Made by a program: the position numbers and the translations under genes. The notes beneath the pieces are model-generated. The model was not told the DNA's origin. It did not search any database and worked only from the letters and a program-made list of their open reading frames with translations. Positions 1 to 8,375 of a stretch of DNA of 64,000 nucleotides are shown here, piece after piece. How positions within the stretch are numbered: position 1 is the stretch's first letter; the number at the start of each line of letters is the position of its first letter. Origin of the DNA: Saccharopolyspora gregorii (GTDB lineage: Bacteria > Actinomycetota > Actinomycetes > Mycobacteriales > Pseudonocardiaceae); assembly GCF_024734405.1 (NCBI RefSeq), contig NZ_CP059556.1, positions 2,232,001 through 2,296,000 on the forward strand, read 5' to 3'.

Positions 1-603
1 CGCGCGCGGGTTCACCACCACCAGCACCGGCCGCACCAGCACCTGGCGGCCCCGCTGGCGCAGGAAGTCGGCGAGCGCCTTCGACACGTCGCGGACCTGG
101 CGGCCCCAGCTGCGGCCACTGCGGTCCGCGAGGGTGCGGTCCTCCACGTGGTTGCCGTAGCGGTCGAACACCTCCGAACGCCAGGAATCGCCGTCGGCGT
201 GCACCCGGCCCGAGTGGTTCTTCACCTCGACCGCCCACACCCCGCCGGGGCCGACCACCAGGTGGTCCACCTCGCCGCGTCGGTTGCGGTAGCCGCGGAA
301 CAGGACCCAGTCGTCGGAGAGGCGTTCCAGCGCGGTGGCCACCGCGTCCTCCGCCTCGATGCCCGCTTCCTGCTGGGCGAGCCGGTTCTGGACCGCCGCG
401 TCGTCGGTGGGGCGCAGCTCCCGCAGCCGCCGCAGTTCCCGCCACTGGGCGGGCAGCTTCCAGACCTGCCACCAGCGGCGGCGGGCGTGGCGCTCCCGCG
501 TCCGCGCCACCTCCTGCTCGTAGCGGGCGTGCCGCTCCCGCGCGGCCTGTTCGGTCCGGCGGGCCTCGGACCGCGGATGATCGGAGAGCACCTCGACGCG
601 CAC
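1..603 (-). CDS. NERD-domain protein (partial, runs off left edge)
   Basis: About 201 residues are visible; the C-terminus lies beyond base 1. The first ~75 residues are charged and Arg/Glu-rich and look helical (RTEQAARERHARYEQE). They are followed by a nuclease-related (NERD) core: a DDWVLFRGYRNRRGEVDHLVVGP stretch in two pieces, then VWAVEVKNHSGRV, the E-x-K signature of restriction-endonuclease-like folds. NERD proteins are probably nucleic-acid processing enzymes, but few have been tested. The start is taken at a GTG at 603 (MRVEVLSDHPR); the frame stays open upstream and no clear ribosome site is visible, so the start is uncertain. It is divergent from the enoyl-CoA hydratase gene. Confidence 0.75.
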   Translation of the reverse strand, partial: MRVEVLSDHPRSEARRTEQAARERHARYEQEVARTRERHARRRWWQVWKLPAQWRELRRLRELRPTDDAAVQNRLAQQEAGIEAEDAVATALERLSDDWVLFRGYRNRRGEVDHLVVGPGGVWAVEVKNHSGRVHADGDSWRSEVFDRYGNHVEDRTLADRSGRSWGRQVRDVSKALADFLRQRGRQVLVRPVLVVVNPRA

Positions 604-782
604 CCCGGAACCGTACTGCCCGCGGTCCGCACCCCCTGAGCTGGTCCCGCCGCGCAGTCCCGCGGGGCACGGCCCACCGGGGGAGCGGGCGGATGTGATC
701 TGGTGCGGGGAGGGGACCGTCCGCGGAGCGGGAGTGGTGCACTGGCCGGTGCAGGACCACCGCTTCGGGGAGGACGCGCGCG

Positions 783-1508
783 ATGATCAGCACCGGGTGG
801 GACGGGACGGTCGGGCTGATCGCGCTCGACCGGCACGAACGGCGCAACGCCCTCGACCTGGAGCACTGCCGCGGGCTCGCCGCCGCCGTCGCCGAGCAGG
901 TCGAGCAGGGCGCCCGCGCGCTCGTGCTCACCGGCGAGGGCAGCACGTTCTGCGCGGGCGCCGACCTGGACGGCGTGTACGGCGACGAGTTCCGGGACGC
1001 GCTCTACACCGCGCTGCGGTCCGTGCTCGATGCGCCGGTGCCGGTGCTCGCCGCGATCAACGGGCCCGCCGTCGGCGCCGGCGCGCAGCTCTCGCTCGCC
1101 GCCGACCTCCGGGTCGCCGGCCCCGAGGCCTACTTCGCGGTGCCCACCGCGCGCAACGGCCTCGCCGTGGACCCGTGGACCGTGCGGCGGCTGTCGCTGC
1201 TCGCCGGTGGCGGGCCCGCCCGCGCGCTGCTGCTCGCCGGGGAACGCCTCGCCGCCACCACCGCCCACGAGCGCGGCCTGGTGGACCGGATCGGGTCGCA
1301 CGCGGACGCGGTGAGCTGGGCGCGGGAGATCGCCGAGCTGGCACCGCTGTCGCTGCGCTACGCGAAGCTCGCGCTGAACTCCCTCGACACCGAGGTGCCG
1401 GACGCCGACCTGGAACGGGCCTACGACGCCTGCTGGGCCAGCGAGGACGCCGCCGAGGCGAGCCGGGCCCGCGCCGAACGCCGCGCGCCCCGCTTCCACG
1501 GCCGGTGA
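783..1508 (+). CDS. Enoyl-CoA hydratase/isomerase family protein
   Basis: A crotonase-fold protein of 241 residues, slightly shorter than the usual 255-270. It contains the oxyanion-hole stretches FCAGADLDGVYG (about residues 57-68) and INGPAVGAGAQLSLAADLR (about 93-111), followed by PTARNGLAVDPWTVRRL. The typical hydratase glutamates are not both evident: the second catalytic position falls in AVPTARNGLAVD. It may therefore act as an isomerase or other crotonase rather than a classic hydratase. The start ATG has a GGGGAGGA ribosome site about 8 bases upstream. It is a single gene, convergent with the ABC importer operon, whose stop lies 10 bases away. It would act on acyl-CoA in the cytosol; the substrate is unknown. 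Confidence 0.85.
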   Translation: MISTGWDGTVGLIALDRHERRNALDLEHCRGLAAAVAEQVEQGARALVLTGEGSTFCAGADLDGVYGDEFRDALYTALRSVLDAPVPVLAAINGPAVGAGAQLSLAADLRVAGPEAYFAVPTARNGLAVDPWTVRRLSLLAGGGPARALLLAGERLAATTAHERGLVDRIGSHADAVSWAREIAELAPLSLRYAKLALNSLDTEVPDADLERAYDACWASEDAAEASRARAERRAPRFHGR

Positions 1509-1518
1509 GCAGCGGCCG

Positions 1519-2283
1519 CTAGCGCTCCGCAGCCAGGGCCGCCACGATCGTCTGCACCGCCACCAGGGCGAGCACCGGCGCCGCCAGCAGCCACGGGGCG
1601 GTGCCCAGGTGGTCCACCGATTCGGCGATCATCGCGCCCCACTCCGGCCGCGGCGGCGGTGGCCCGAGGCCGAGGAAACCCAGCGCCGCCACCGTGTTCA
1701 CCAGCGCGGGCAGCCGCACCGCGGCCAGCGCCCCCGCCGCCGGAGCCAGGAACGGCAGCAGCGACCGCCGCCAGATCAGCAGCCGGCCCGCGCCGAGCGC
1801 CCGGTGCGCCAGCACCCAGTTCCGGGTCCGCAGCTGCGCGGTCATCGCGTCGGCCTGCCGCGCGAACGGCAGCCAGCTCACCCCGGCCAGCGCCAGCAGC
1901 AGCGCCGCCGTGCTCGGCCCGGCGATCAGCGTCGTCACCAGCGCGACGATCAGCGGCGGCAGCGCGGTGGCCACGTCCACCCCGGCCCGCACCAGCGCGG
2001 CCACCGGCGAGGAGCTCCACCCGGTCGCGCACCCGGCGAGCAGTCCCAGCAGCACCGCCACGACCAGCGCGGACCCCGCGGTGCCGAGGGTGAGCAGCGC
2101 GCCGTGCGCCAGCCGCGCCAGCACGTCCCGCCCGAGCTCGTCGGTGCCCAGCGGGTGCGCGAGCGACGGCGCCCGCAGCACCGCGCCCATGTCCGTCACC
2201 AGCGGATCGCCGGTCAGCCCGACGCCCAGCACCGCCACGCCGATCCCGGCGGCGACGAGCGCGGCCCGGCGCCGCGCCCTCAC
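1519..2283 (-). CDS. Peptide/nickel-type ABC transporter permease, DppC-like
   Basis: A 254-residue inner-membrane permease, the fourth gene of an operon. The GTG start overlaps the stop of the DppB-like gene (GTGA), so translation is coupled. The N-terminal half has the family hallmark AHPLGTDELGRDVLARL, followed by about five hydrophobic segments and the cytoplasmic EAA-like loop (AHRALGAGRLLIWRR). The C-terminal GLGPPPPRPEWGAMIAES is typical of DppC/OppC/NikC proteins. It pairs with the DppB-like subunit to form the channel for a small peptide, metallophore or opine. No ATP-binding subunit follows: the next gene is the convergent enoyl-CoA hydratase. The ATPases must be encoded elsewhere or be shared. 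Confidence 0.88.
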   Translation of the reverse strand: MRARRRAALVAAGIGVAVLGVGLTGDPLVTDMGAVLRAPSLAHPLGTDELGRDVLARLAHGALLTLGTAGSALVVAVLLGLLAGCATGWSSSPVAALVRAGVDVATALPPLIVALVTTLIAGPSTAALLLALAGVSWLPFARQADAMTAQLRTRNWVLAHRALGAGRLLIWRRSLLPFLAPAAGALAAVRLPALVNTVAALGFLGLGPPPPRPEWGAMIAESVDHLGTAPWLLAAPVLALVAVQTIVAALAAER

Positions 2284-3230
2284 GTCCGGGCCTCCCGCCG
2301 CGCGCGGGGTTCGGCGGCCAGCCCGAGCAGGTCGCCGACCGCGCCGACGGCCAGCGCGGCCAGCGCCGCCACCACCAGACCGGCCTGCACGACCGGCACG
2401 TCCTGCGCCCGCACCGCCTCCACCACGGTGCTGCCGAGCCCGGGGATGTCGAAGACGACCTCGATGGCGGTGGTGCCGGAGATCGCCCCGGCCGCGTTGT
2501 AGGTGAGCAGCGACAGCGCCGCGGGCAGCGCGGGCCGCGCCAGGTGCACCGCCCAGATCCGGGTCTCGCCGAGCCCGCGGGCTCGGGCGGCGACCGCGAA
2601 GTTCTCCCGCCGCAGCGCCACCACCTGCTCCCGGGTGACGGCCGCGATCGGCACCGCCAGCGACGGGACCAGCGACAGCAGCGGCAGCACCGCGTACTCC
2701 GGCCCGCGCCAGCCCGAACTGGGCAGCGCGTGCAGCCCGACCGCGAACACCAGCACCAGCAGCGGCGCGAGCGCGAACTCCGGCACCGCCGAGAACACCC
2801 GCACCAGCCCCGAGATCGCCCGGTCCAGCACCGAACCGGGCCGGCGCGCGGCCACCAACCCCGCCAGGTGGCCGACCAGGAACGAGAGGACCGCGGCGCC
2901 GAGCATGATGCCCACCGACACCCGCAGCGCGGGCCCGACCAGCGCCGCGACCGGTTCGCCGGACACCCACGAGGTGCCCGGATCGCCGCCGAGCAGCGCG
3001 CCGAACCGCGCCGCGATCCGCTGCGGCAGCGGCAGGTCCAGGCCCAGCTCGGCGCGGATCCCCGCCAGCAGCGCCGGATCCGGGTCGGCGTCGGCGTAGC
3101 GGGCGGCGAGCACGGTGCGGGCCGCGTCGACCCCGGTCAGCTCCGGCAGCAGCACCGCGACCAGCACGACCAGCGCCGCCACCACCGGCGCCACGCCCAG
3201 CCGCAGCAGCAGGCCGCGACCGCCGGTCAC
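2280..3230 (-). CDS. Peptide/nickel-type ABC transporter permease, DppB-like
   Basis: A 316-residue permease. The GTG start overlaps the methyltransferase stop by four bases (GTGA), and its own stop overlaps the DppC-like start in the same way. The N-terminal hydrophobic segment (LLLRLGVAPVVAALVVLVAVLLP) and the ELGLDLPLPQRI stretch are characteristic of DppB/OppB proteins. So are the membrane core, the REQVVALRRENFAVAARARG EAA loop and the AIEVVFDIPGLGSTVVEAV ending. It forms the inner-membrane pore with the DppC-like protein and receives substrate from the lipoprotein encoded two genes upstream. The substrate class cannot be read from the permease. Confidence 0.88.
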   Translation of the reverse strand: MTGGRGLLLRLGVAPVVAALVVLVAVLLPELTGVDAARTVLAARYADADPDPALLAGIRAELGLDLPLPQRIAARFGALLGGDPGTSWVSGEPVAALVGPALRVSVGIMLGAAVLSFLVGHLAGLVAARRPGSVLDRAISGLVRVFSAVPEFALAPLLVLVFAVGLHALPSSGWRGPEYAVLPLLSLVPSLAVPIAAVTREQVVALRRENFAVAARARGLGETRIWAVHLARPALPAALSLLTYNAAGAISGTTAIEVVFDIPGLGSTVVEAVRAQDVPVVQAGLVVAALAALAVGAVGDLLGLAAEPRARREART

Positions 3231-3892
3231 CGCCGTGGGGCGCGGGCGGACAGCAGGAAGAACCCGGGGGCGCTCGGGTAGGGGGCGCCGTCGAACAGCG
3301 CCGTGCGGTCGGTGCGGTCGACGAAACCGGCGCCCTCGACGAGGTCGGCGCAGCCCGCGAAGTCCACGCCCATCGGCAGTTCCGGCGCCGCGTCCGAGTA
3401 GGACGAGCTGAACCGCTCCTCGGTCGCGTCGTCGCCGACCGAGGCCGCGTCCCACCGGCCGTCGCTGATCAGCAGCAGCCCGCCGGGGCGCAGCACCCGC
3501 GCCCACGCGTTTACGGCGCGCTGCGGTTCCGGCAGCGTCCACAGCACGTTGCGGGTCACGACCACGTCGAACGGCCCGGCGGGCGGTTCTTCGGCGACGC
3601 CGGTGAGCCAGTCGACGGCGAGGCCGTCGGCTGCGGCGCGTTCGGCGGCGACCGCGAGCATGCCCGGGGAGGCGTCCTGCCCGGTGACGCGGTGCCCGTC
3701 GGCGGCGAGGATGCGCGCCAGGAATCCGGTGCCGCAGCCCGAATCCAGCACCCGGGCGCCCGGCCCGGCGGCGTCCGCGACGAGCGGGCAGATCCGCTTC
3801 GCCCACAGGTCCAGCGCCGGGTCCTGCCCGGGCTGCTGGTCGTAGCCGCGGCGGGCGCGGTCGTTCCAGTAGTCGACGATCGGCGCGCTCAT
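3227..3892 (-). CDS. SAM-dependent class I methyltransferase inside an ABC importer operon
   Basis: A 221-residue protein with a Rossmann-type SAM fold. Motif I is VLDSGCGTGFLARIL (about residues 47-61), followed by GQDASPGMLAVAAERA, FDVVVTRNVLWTLPEP and VLRPGGLLLISDGRWD. It belongs to the Methyltransf_11/25 group and is similar to ubiquinone/menaquinone-type enzymes, though the substrate is not evident. ATG start overlaps the solute-binding protein stop (ATGA), and its own stop overlaps the permease start, so all four genes are translationally coupled. That coupling implies the methylation is tied to the imported substrate: modifying it after entry, or making it if the substrate is a secreted chelator. 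This link is inference. Confidence 0.85.
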   Translation of the reverse strand: MSAPIVDYWNDRARRGYDQQPGQDPALDLWAKRICPLVADAAGPGARVLDSGCGTGFLARILAADGHRVTGQDASPGMLAVAAERAAADGLAVDWLTGVAEEPPAGPFDVVVTRNVLWTLPEPQRAVNAWARVLRPGGLLLISDGRWDAASVGDDATEERFSSSYSDAAPELPMGVDFAGCADLVEGAGFVDRTDRTALFDGAPYPSAPGFFLLSARAPRR

Positions 3893-5397
3893 CCGAGCTC
3901 GACCTCCTTGGTGAGGAATTCCCGTTCCAGCGGGTCGGCGGGCACCCCGCGCACCGCGTCCCGGTAGGCGAAGCGCTGCTGCTCGTGCACCAGCGGGATG
4001 CCGGCGATCCGGTCGGCGAGCAGGTCGTCGGCGCGGCGGAACACCTCGGCGCGCCGCGCCGGATCGCTGATCGCGGGCAGTTCGGCGAGCAGCGCGTCCA
4101 GCTCGGGCGAGCAGAAGTGGTCCAGGCCGAACCCGCCGCGGCAGCTGAAGTCGCTGGCCAGGTGGGCGGCGGCGTCGGGCACGTCGACGAGCTGGTTGCG
4201 CGAGTACACCGCGGCGTCGAGCTCCCCGGACAGGATCCGCGGCTCGATGCTCCCGGCCGGTTCCTGCACGATCCGCACCGCGAACCCGGCGCGGCCGAGC
4301 TCGTCGGCGACGACGGTGGTCAGCGCGGGCAGCTCGGGCCGGTCCGGGTAGGTGCCGATGGTGATCGGGATCGGCGCGCCGCCGCCGACCTCGGTGACCG
4401 CCCGGCGCGCGGCGGCCGGGTCGGGCGCGGGCGGCGGGTGCTGGGAGCTCCACGGCACGGCGGGGCCGAAGTAGCGGCTCGCGGCGACGCCCTGGCCTTG
4501 CAGGACGCCGCTGACCAGTCCGGCCCGGTCGATGGCGGCGCGGGCGGCGGCGCGCAGCCGCGGATCCGCGAACGGGCCGCCCGCGGTGTTCAGGTGCAGC
4601 GCCGTGGTGCGCGGCAGGTCCACCGCGTCGGCCCGCAGCGCCGGGTCGGCGCGGATCTCGCCGAGCTGCGCGACCGGCACCTTGTCGATCAGGTCGAACT
4701 CGCCGCTGCGCAGCCCGTTGACCCGGGCGGAGGCGTCGGGGACGAAGCGCACCTCGACGCGGGCGAGCTTCGCCGGTCCGCCGCGGTGGCCGTCGTAGCG
4801 GCGCAGCTGCGCGCTCCGGTCGCCGTCGACGGCGGTGATCTCGAACGGGCCGGTGCCCACGCCCTTCGCGGGATCGACCGAGCCGTCGGGGCGGATCGCG
4901 GCGGGCGCGAGCACGGCGGCGTTCGCGGCGCCCAGCCGCTGCGGCAGGATCGGGTCGGGGCCGGTGGTGCGGACCGCCAGGGTGCGCTCGTCGAGCGCGG
5001 TGGCGCGTTCGACGGTGCCGTTCAGCGCGCGCGGCGGCGCGGGGGCGTGCACGACGCGTTCGATCGAGTCGGCGGCGGCCTGCGCGGTCACCGGCTCACC
5101 GGACTGGAAACGCAGGCCCGCGGCGAGGGTGAACCGCCACTCGGTCGGCGCGGTGCGTTGCCAGCTCTCCGCGAGCCCGGGGCGGGCGCCGCCGTCGGCT
5201 CCGGCGTGCACGAGGGTTTCGGTGACGCCGAGGCGCTGCAGCAGCAGCGCGTCGTCGGAGGCGGGCGACCAGGCCGCCCGGGGCGGGATCGTCACCGCCA
5301 CCTCCAGCGCGTCCTCGTCCGCGCCGCCTCCGGTGAAACCGCACCCGCCCAGCAGCAGCGCGAGCCCGAGCACCAGGAATCCACCAGCACTTCGCAA
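3889..5397 (-). CDS. ABC transporter substrate-binding lipoprotein (family 5)
   Basis: A 502-residue extracytoplasmic binding protein, first gene of the four-gene operon. The TTG start is chosen because AAGGAG lies 7 bases upstream and it gives a clean lipoprotein signal peptide: MRSAGGFLVLGLALLLGGC, with the lipid-anchored Cys at residue 19. The mature part has SBP_bac_5 features: LAESWQRTAPTEWRFTL, FQSGEPVTAQAAADSIERV, KGVGTGPFEI, then RTTALHLNTAGGPFADPRLR and a late VDVPDAAAHLASDFSC stretch. Family 5 proteins bind peptides, nickel chelates or opine metallophores. It is anchored outside the membrane and delivers substrate to the two permeases downstream. Confidence 0.9.
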   Translation of the reverse strand: MRSAGGFLVLGLALLLGGCGFTGGGADEDALEVAVTIPPRAAWSPASDDALLLQRLGVTETLVHAGADGGARPGLAESWQRTAPTEWRFTLAAGLRFQSGEPVTAQAAADSIERVVHAPAPPRALNGTVERATALDERTLAVRTTGPDPILPQRLGAANAAVLAPAAIRPDGSVDPAKGVGTGPFEITAVDGDRSAQLRRYDGHRGGPAKLARVEVRFVPDASARVNGLRSGEFDLIDKVPVAQLGEIRADPALRADAVDLPRTTALHLNTAGGPFADPRLRAAARAAIDRAGLVSGVLQGQGVAASRYFGPAVPWSSQHPPPAPDPAAARRAVTEVGGGAPIPITIGTYPDRPELPALTTVVADELGRAGFAVRIVQEPAGSIEPRILSGELDAAVYSRNQLVDVPDAAAHLASDFSCRGGFGLDHFCSPELDALLAELPAISDPARRAEVFRRADDLLADRIAGIPLVHEQQRFAYRDAVRGVPADPLEREFLTKEVELG

Positions 5398-5662
5398 CAG
5401 CAAGCTCCTTGCAACAGACCGCTGCGGATCTTTGCACGGACAACGGCGCCGGAACCACGCCGGGCGGCCCGAACGTGTTCTCCGCCTCCCGGTGCGCCGG
5501 GGGAGGACTGCTCCGCGCGGTGGAGCGGAACTCGGCGACCGGCCGAGCCGCCGCCACGCGCGGTCGCGCCCGGGATCGGGGGAAATTCCCACTTGTCCGG
5601 TGCCTCCGCGGTCCTGACCAGGGCAGCGGGGGTGCGCGCCCGCTCCCGCCGGCGTCCGCGGC
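5398..5662. other. Intergenic region between divergent importer operon and chitosanase
   Basis: No convincing gene. Short overlapping frames on both strands lack homology and ribosome sites. The left end (5398-5450) is less GC-rich and contains repeated TTGCAA-like words just upstream of the importer start; it should hold that operon's promoter, but no clear -35/-10 pair could be fixed. Confidence 0.5.
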
Positions 5663-5732
5663 TTGACCCCCTCGGCAGGTCCCGGTTGGCTCATCGGTGC
5701 CGGTGAGCCCCCCCGACGCTCACCGGCACCGA
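5663..5732 (+). promoter_or_regulatory. Chitosanase promoter with 14-bp inverted repeat at the predicted transcription start
   Basis: TTGACC (5663-5668), a 17-base spacer and TTGGCT (5686-5691) form a plausible promoter. Immediately downstream is a perfect 14-bp inverted repeat, TCGGTGCCGGTGAG (5694-5707) and its complement (5719-5732), separated by 11 bases. It covers the expected start site and 5' leader. Its position suits a repressor operator or an mRNA hairpin; the element is seen directly, the function is inferred. Confidence 0.6.
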
Positions 5733-5754
5733 ACCCCGAGAAGGAGCCGAGGAC

Positions 5755-6621
5755 ATGGCCACCACCGCGAAGCCGCTGCTCCGGCTGCTGGTCGCCACCG
5801 GTGTCGCCGCGGGCGCCCTGGGCGCCACCGCGCTGCCCGCGCTGTCGGCGGCTCCCGCGGCGGCCCCGGCGACCGCTCCCGCGGTGCTGCGGGCCGCGCC
5901 CGCCGCCGACGGCGACCTCGCCGACCCGCGCACCAAGGACATCGCGATGCAGCTGGTGTCGAGCGCGGAGAACTCCTCGCTGGACTGGCGCGCCCAGTTC
6001 GGCTACATCGAGGACATCGGCGACGGCCGCGGCTACACCGCCGGGATCATCGGCTTCTGCTCCGGCACCGGTGACATGCTCGCGCTCGTCGAGGCCTACA
6101 CCGCGGCGAAGCCGGACAACCCGCTGGCCGAGTACCTGCCCGCGCTGCGCGCGGTCGACGGCACCGACTCGCTCGAAGGGCTGGACCCCGGGTTCACCGA
6201 CGCCTGGGCGGAGGCCGCGGAGGACCCCGACTTCCAGCAGGCGCAGGAGTCCGAGCGCGACCGGGTGTACTTCGACCCGGCCGTGCGGCAGGCGAAGGAG
6301 GACGGGCTCGGCGCGCTCGGCCAGTTCGCCTACTACGACGCGATCGTGATGCACGGCCCCGGCCAGGACTGGCCGAGCTTCGGCGCCATCCGCCAGGCCG
6401 CCCTGGACCGCGCGACCCCGCCGTCCGGCGGCGGCGACGAGACCGCGTACCTGCACGCGTTCCTGGACGCCCGCGTGGAGGCGATGAACGAGGAGGAGGC
6501 GCACAGCGACACCAGCCGCGTCGACACCGCGCAGCGCCGCTTCCTCGACGAGGGCAACCTGGCGCTGACCACGCCGCTGCACTGGGCCGTCTACGGCCAG
6601 GACTTCAGCATCGAGGAGTGA
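5755..6621 (+). CDS. csn: Secreted chitosanase, glycoside hydrolase family 46
   Basis: An endo-chitosanase of 288 residues that hydrolyses beta-1,4 bonds in partly deacetylated chitosan outside the cell. The first ~45 residues form a Sec-type signal region (hydrophobic core LLRLLVATGVAAGALGATAL, then an Ala/Pro-rich stretch). The family 46 signature QLVSSAENSSLDWRAQ is present, with the catalytic acid at Glu72. IEDIGDGRGYTAGIIGF carries the catalytic base at Asp90, and the 18-residue gap matches the known E22/D40 pair of Streptomyces enzymes. A GAAGGAG ribosome site precedes the ATG. Expression is probably controlled by the large inverted repeat just upstream. No chito-oligosaccharide transporter is adjacent, although a peptide-type importer is divergent. 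Confidence 0.95.
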   Translation: MATTAKPLLRLLVATGVAAGALGATALPALSAAPAAAPATAPAVLRAAPAADGDLADPRTKDIAMQLVSSAENSSLDWRAQFGYIEDIGDGRGYTAGIIGFCSGTGDMLALVEAYTAAKPDNPLAEYLPALRAVDGTDSLEGLDPGFTDAWAEAAEDPDFQQAQESERDRVYFDPAVRQAKEDGLGALGQFAYYDAIVMHGPGQDWPSFGAIRQAALDRATPPSGGGDETAYLHAFLDARVEAMNEEEAHSDTSRVDTAQRRFLDEGNLALTTPLHWAVYGQDFSIEE

Positions 6622-6707
6622 GGACCGGCCCCGGCGGCCACCGGACCAGCCGATCGGGCGCGAACCGGACCAGGAGCGCGGGGCGTCGCGGCACTAGCGT
6701 CGGAGGC

Positions 6708-7184
6708 ATGTCCTACGAACCCGAGCACACCCCGCGGCTGAACCTGGCCGAACTCGTCCCCGACGTCTACAAGAGCATGCTCCGGCTCGACGCCGCGGCC
6801 CGGAAGGGCCTCGACCCGACGCTGCTGGAACTGGTCAAGATCCGCGCCTCGCAGCTCAACCACTGCGCGTTCTGCCTGGACATGCACAGCAAGGACGCGC
6901 TGGCCGCGGGCGAATCGGTGCAGCGGATCATCCAGCTCTCGGCGTGGGAGGAATCGCGGCACTTCTACACCGCGCGGGAGATCGCCGCGATCGAGCTCAC
7001 CGAGGCGATCACCGTGCTCACCGACGGCTTCGTGCCCGACGAGGTGTACGGGCGGGCCGCCGCGCAGTTCGACGAGACCGAGCTGGCGCACCTCATCGCC
7101 GCCATCACCGTGATCAACGCGTGGAACCGGTTCGCGGTCACCAGCCGCAACGTGCCCGGGCACCACACCCCGGGCTCGCACTGA
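6708..7184 (+). CDS. AhpD-like / carboxymuconolactone decarboxylase family protein
   Basis: A 158-residue helical protein with the redox motif of AhpD-type alkylhydroperoxidases: ELVKIRASQLNHCAFCLDMH, i.e. Cys53-x-x-Cys56 and His60 with an upstream Glu. Such proteins reduce peroxides or act as thiol-disulfide partners in the cytosol. The start is the ATG of MSYEPEHTPR. CGGAGG lies only one base upstream, too close for a normal ribosome site, so the mRNA may be leaderless or the start may differ. The gene is convergent with the XRE-cupin regulator, and a strong hairpin separates the two. Confidence 0.88.
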   Translation: MSYEPEHTPRLNLAELVPDVYKSMLRLDAAARKGLDPTLLELVKIRASQLNHCAFCLDMHSKDALAAGESVQRIIQLSAWEESRHFYTAREIAAIELTEAITVLTDGFVPDEVYGRAAAQFDETELAHLIAAITVINAWNRFAVTSRNVPGHHTPGSH

Positions 7185-7190
7185 TCGTGC

Positions 7191-7216
7191 GCCGCCGCCC
7201 GGTCCCGGGCGGCGGC
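7191..7216. terminator. Bidirectional hairpin terminator between convergent genes
   Basis: A perfect 11-bp stem (GCCGCCGCCCG, loop GTCC, then the complement) fills the gap between the AhpD-like and XRE-cupin stop codons. There is no U tract, as is common in actinomycetes. Confidence 0.75.
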
Positions 7217-7217
7217 G

Positions 7218-7808
7218 TCACGCGACCGGTCTCGACTTCACGTGCATCCGCTCGCCCTGCGGCCCGAACAGCACCAGCAGCTCCACCGGGTCGCCGGTGG
7301 CGGGGCCGAACCAGTGCGGCACCCGGGTGTCGAACTCGGCGGCCTCCCCGGCCCGCAAGGTCAGGTCCTGGTCGCCCAGCACCAGCCGCACCGCGCCGTT
7401 GAGCACGTAGAACCACTCGTAGCCCTCGTGGGTCTGCGGGTCCGGTTCGGCGCGCGGCCCGCCCGGGATGATCATCTTGAACGCCTGGACGCCGCCGGGA
7501 CGCCTGGTCAGCGGGATGAAGGTCCGGCCGTGGCGCACGATCGGCTTCGCGTGGATCCGCGGATCCCCGGTGGCGGGCGCGCCGACCAGCTCGTCCAGCT
7601 GCACCTGGTGCGCCTTCGCCAGCGGCAGCAGCAGTTCGAGGCTGGGGCGGCGGCTGCCGGATTCGAGCCGGGACAGCGTGCTCACCGAGATGCCGGTGGT
7701 CTCGGACAGCGCGGCCAGCGTCAGGCGGCCGCGCTTGCGCAGCGCCCGCAGCCGCGGACCCACCTGGGCCAGCGTCGCGTTCATCTCCGCGGACGGGGTT
7801 TCGGTCAT
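7218..7808 (-). CDS. XRE-family regulator with C-terminal cupin domain
   Basis: A transcription factor of 196 residues. The N-terminal helix-turn-helix (about residues 14-70) includes LTLAALSETTGISVSTLSRLESGSRRPS in two pieces. The C-terminal cupin (about 105-190) has THEGYEWFYVLNGAVRLVLGDQ and a DTRVPHWFGPA ending, and probably senses a small ligand or metal. The architecture matches the SutR/PuuR-like group. The start ATG is at MTETPSAEMN; an earlier in-frame start (7922) would add 38 residues of low-complexity sequence and is less likely. It may regulate itself or the convergent AhpD-like gene; nothing in the sequence fixes a target. Confidence 0.88.
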   Translation of the reverse strand: MTETPSAEMNATLAQVGPRLRALRKRGRLTLAALSETTGISVSTLSRLESGSRRPSLELLLPLAKAHQVQLDELVGAPATGDPRIHAKPIVRHGRTFIPLTRRPGGVQAFKMIIPGGPRAEPDPQTHEGYEWFYVLNGAVRLVLGDQDLTLRAGEAAEFDTRVPHWFGPATGDPVELLVLFGPQGERMHVKSRPVA

Positions 7809-7940
7809 CCCGCCATTGCAGGATCGGCAACGGGAGTTGTCAACGCGGCGGCCGAACACACCCGTGCGCAGGCTCGGCCCGGACCACCTCGGCCAAGTAG
7901 GGTCACCGCTCGGGAGGGGCACCTACAGAAGGAGGAAGCG

Positions 7941-8213
7941 ATGATCGGCAACATCATCGGCTGGATCGTGCTCGGCCTGATCGCCGGGTTCATCGCCAGG
8001 GCGGTCGTGCCCGGCAAGGACGACATCGGGGTGCTGCGGACGATCGTGCTCGGCATCGTGGGGTCCGTCGTGGGCGGCTTCTTGCTCGGGGCGCTGACCT
8101 TCGGCCTCCGCGGGTTCCAGCCCCTCGGCTGGATCGGCTCCGTCATCGGCGCGATCATCGTGCTGGTCATCTACAACAAGGTCACCGGCCGCAAGAGCAA
8201 GCAGCACGACTGA
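7941..8213 (+). CDS. GlsB/YeaQ/YmgE family stress-associated membrane protein
   Basis: A 90-residue protein with three hydrophobic segments and the family pattern: GNIIGWIVLGLIAGFIARAV, then PGKDDIGVLRTIVLGIVGS and GGFLLG, and a final GSVIGAIIVLVIYNKV with a basic tail. The family is Gly-rich and is induced by stress in several bacteria; molecular function is not established. AAGGAGGAAG just upstream of the ATG is an excellent ribosome site. The gene stands alone, followed by a hairpin. Confidence 0.88.
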   Translation: MIGNIIGWIVLGLIAGFIARAVVPGKDDIGVLRTIVLGIVGSVVGGFLLGALTFGLRGFQPLGWIGSVIGAIIVLVIYNKVTGRKSKQHD

Positions 8214-8254
8214 CGCACCGGTCGCGCGGGTCGTTCCGGCCCGCGCCCCGGCTC

Positions 8255-8281
8255 CCCACCCGCGGGCGGTTGGCGGGTGGG
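8255..8281 (+). terminator. Hairpin downstream of the GlsB-like gene
   Basis: CCCACCCGC (8255-8263) and its exact complement (8273-8281) form a 9-bp GC stem with a 9-base loop, about 40 bases after the stop codon. Confidence 0.6.
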
Positions 8282-8375
8282 TCGAGCTCGTGGCACCGGC
8301 TCGTCGGACCGGCCGCGTCCCCGCCTGATGTCGCCCCAACGGGCGACGCCGCGGCGCGCCCGGTAGACGTGTGGC

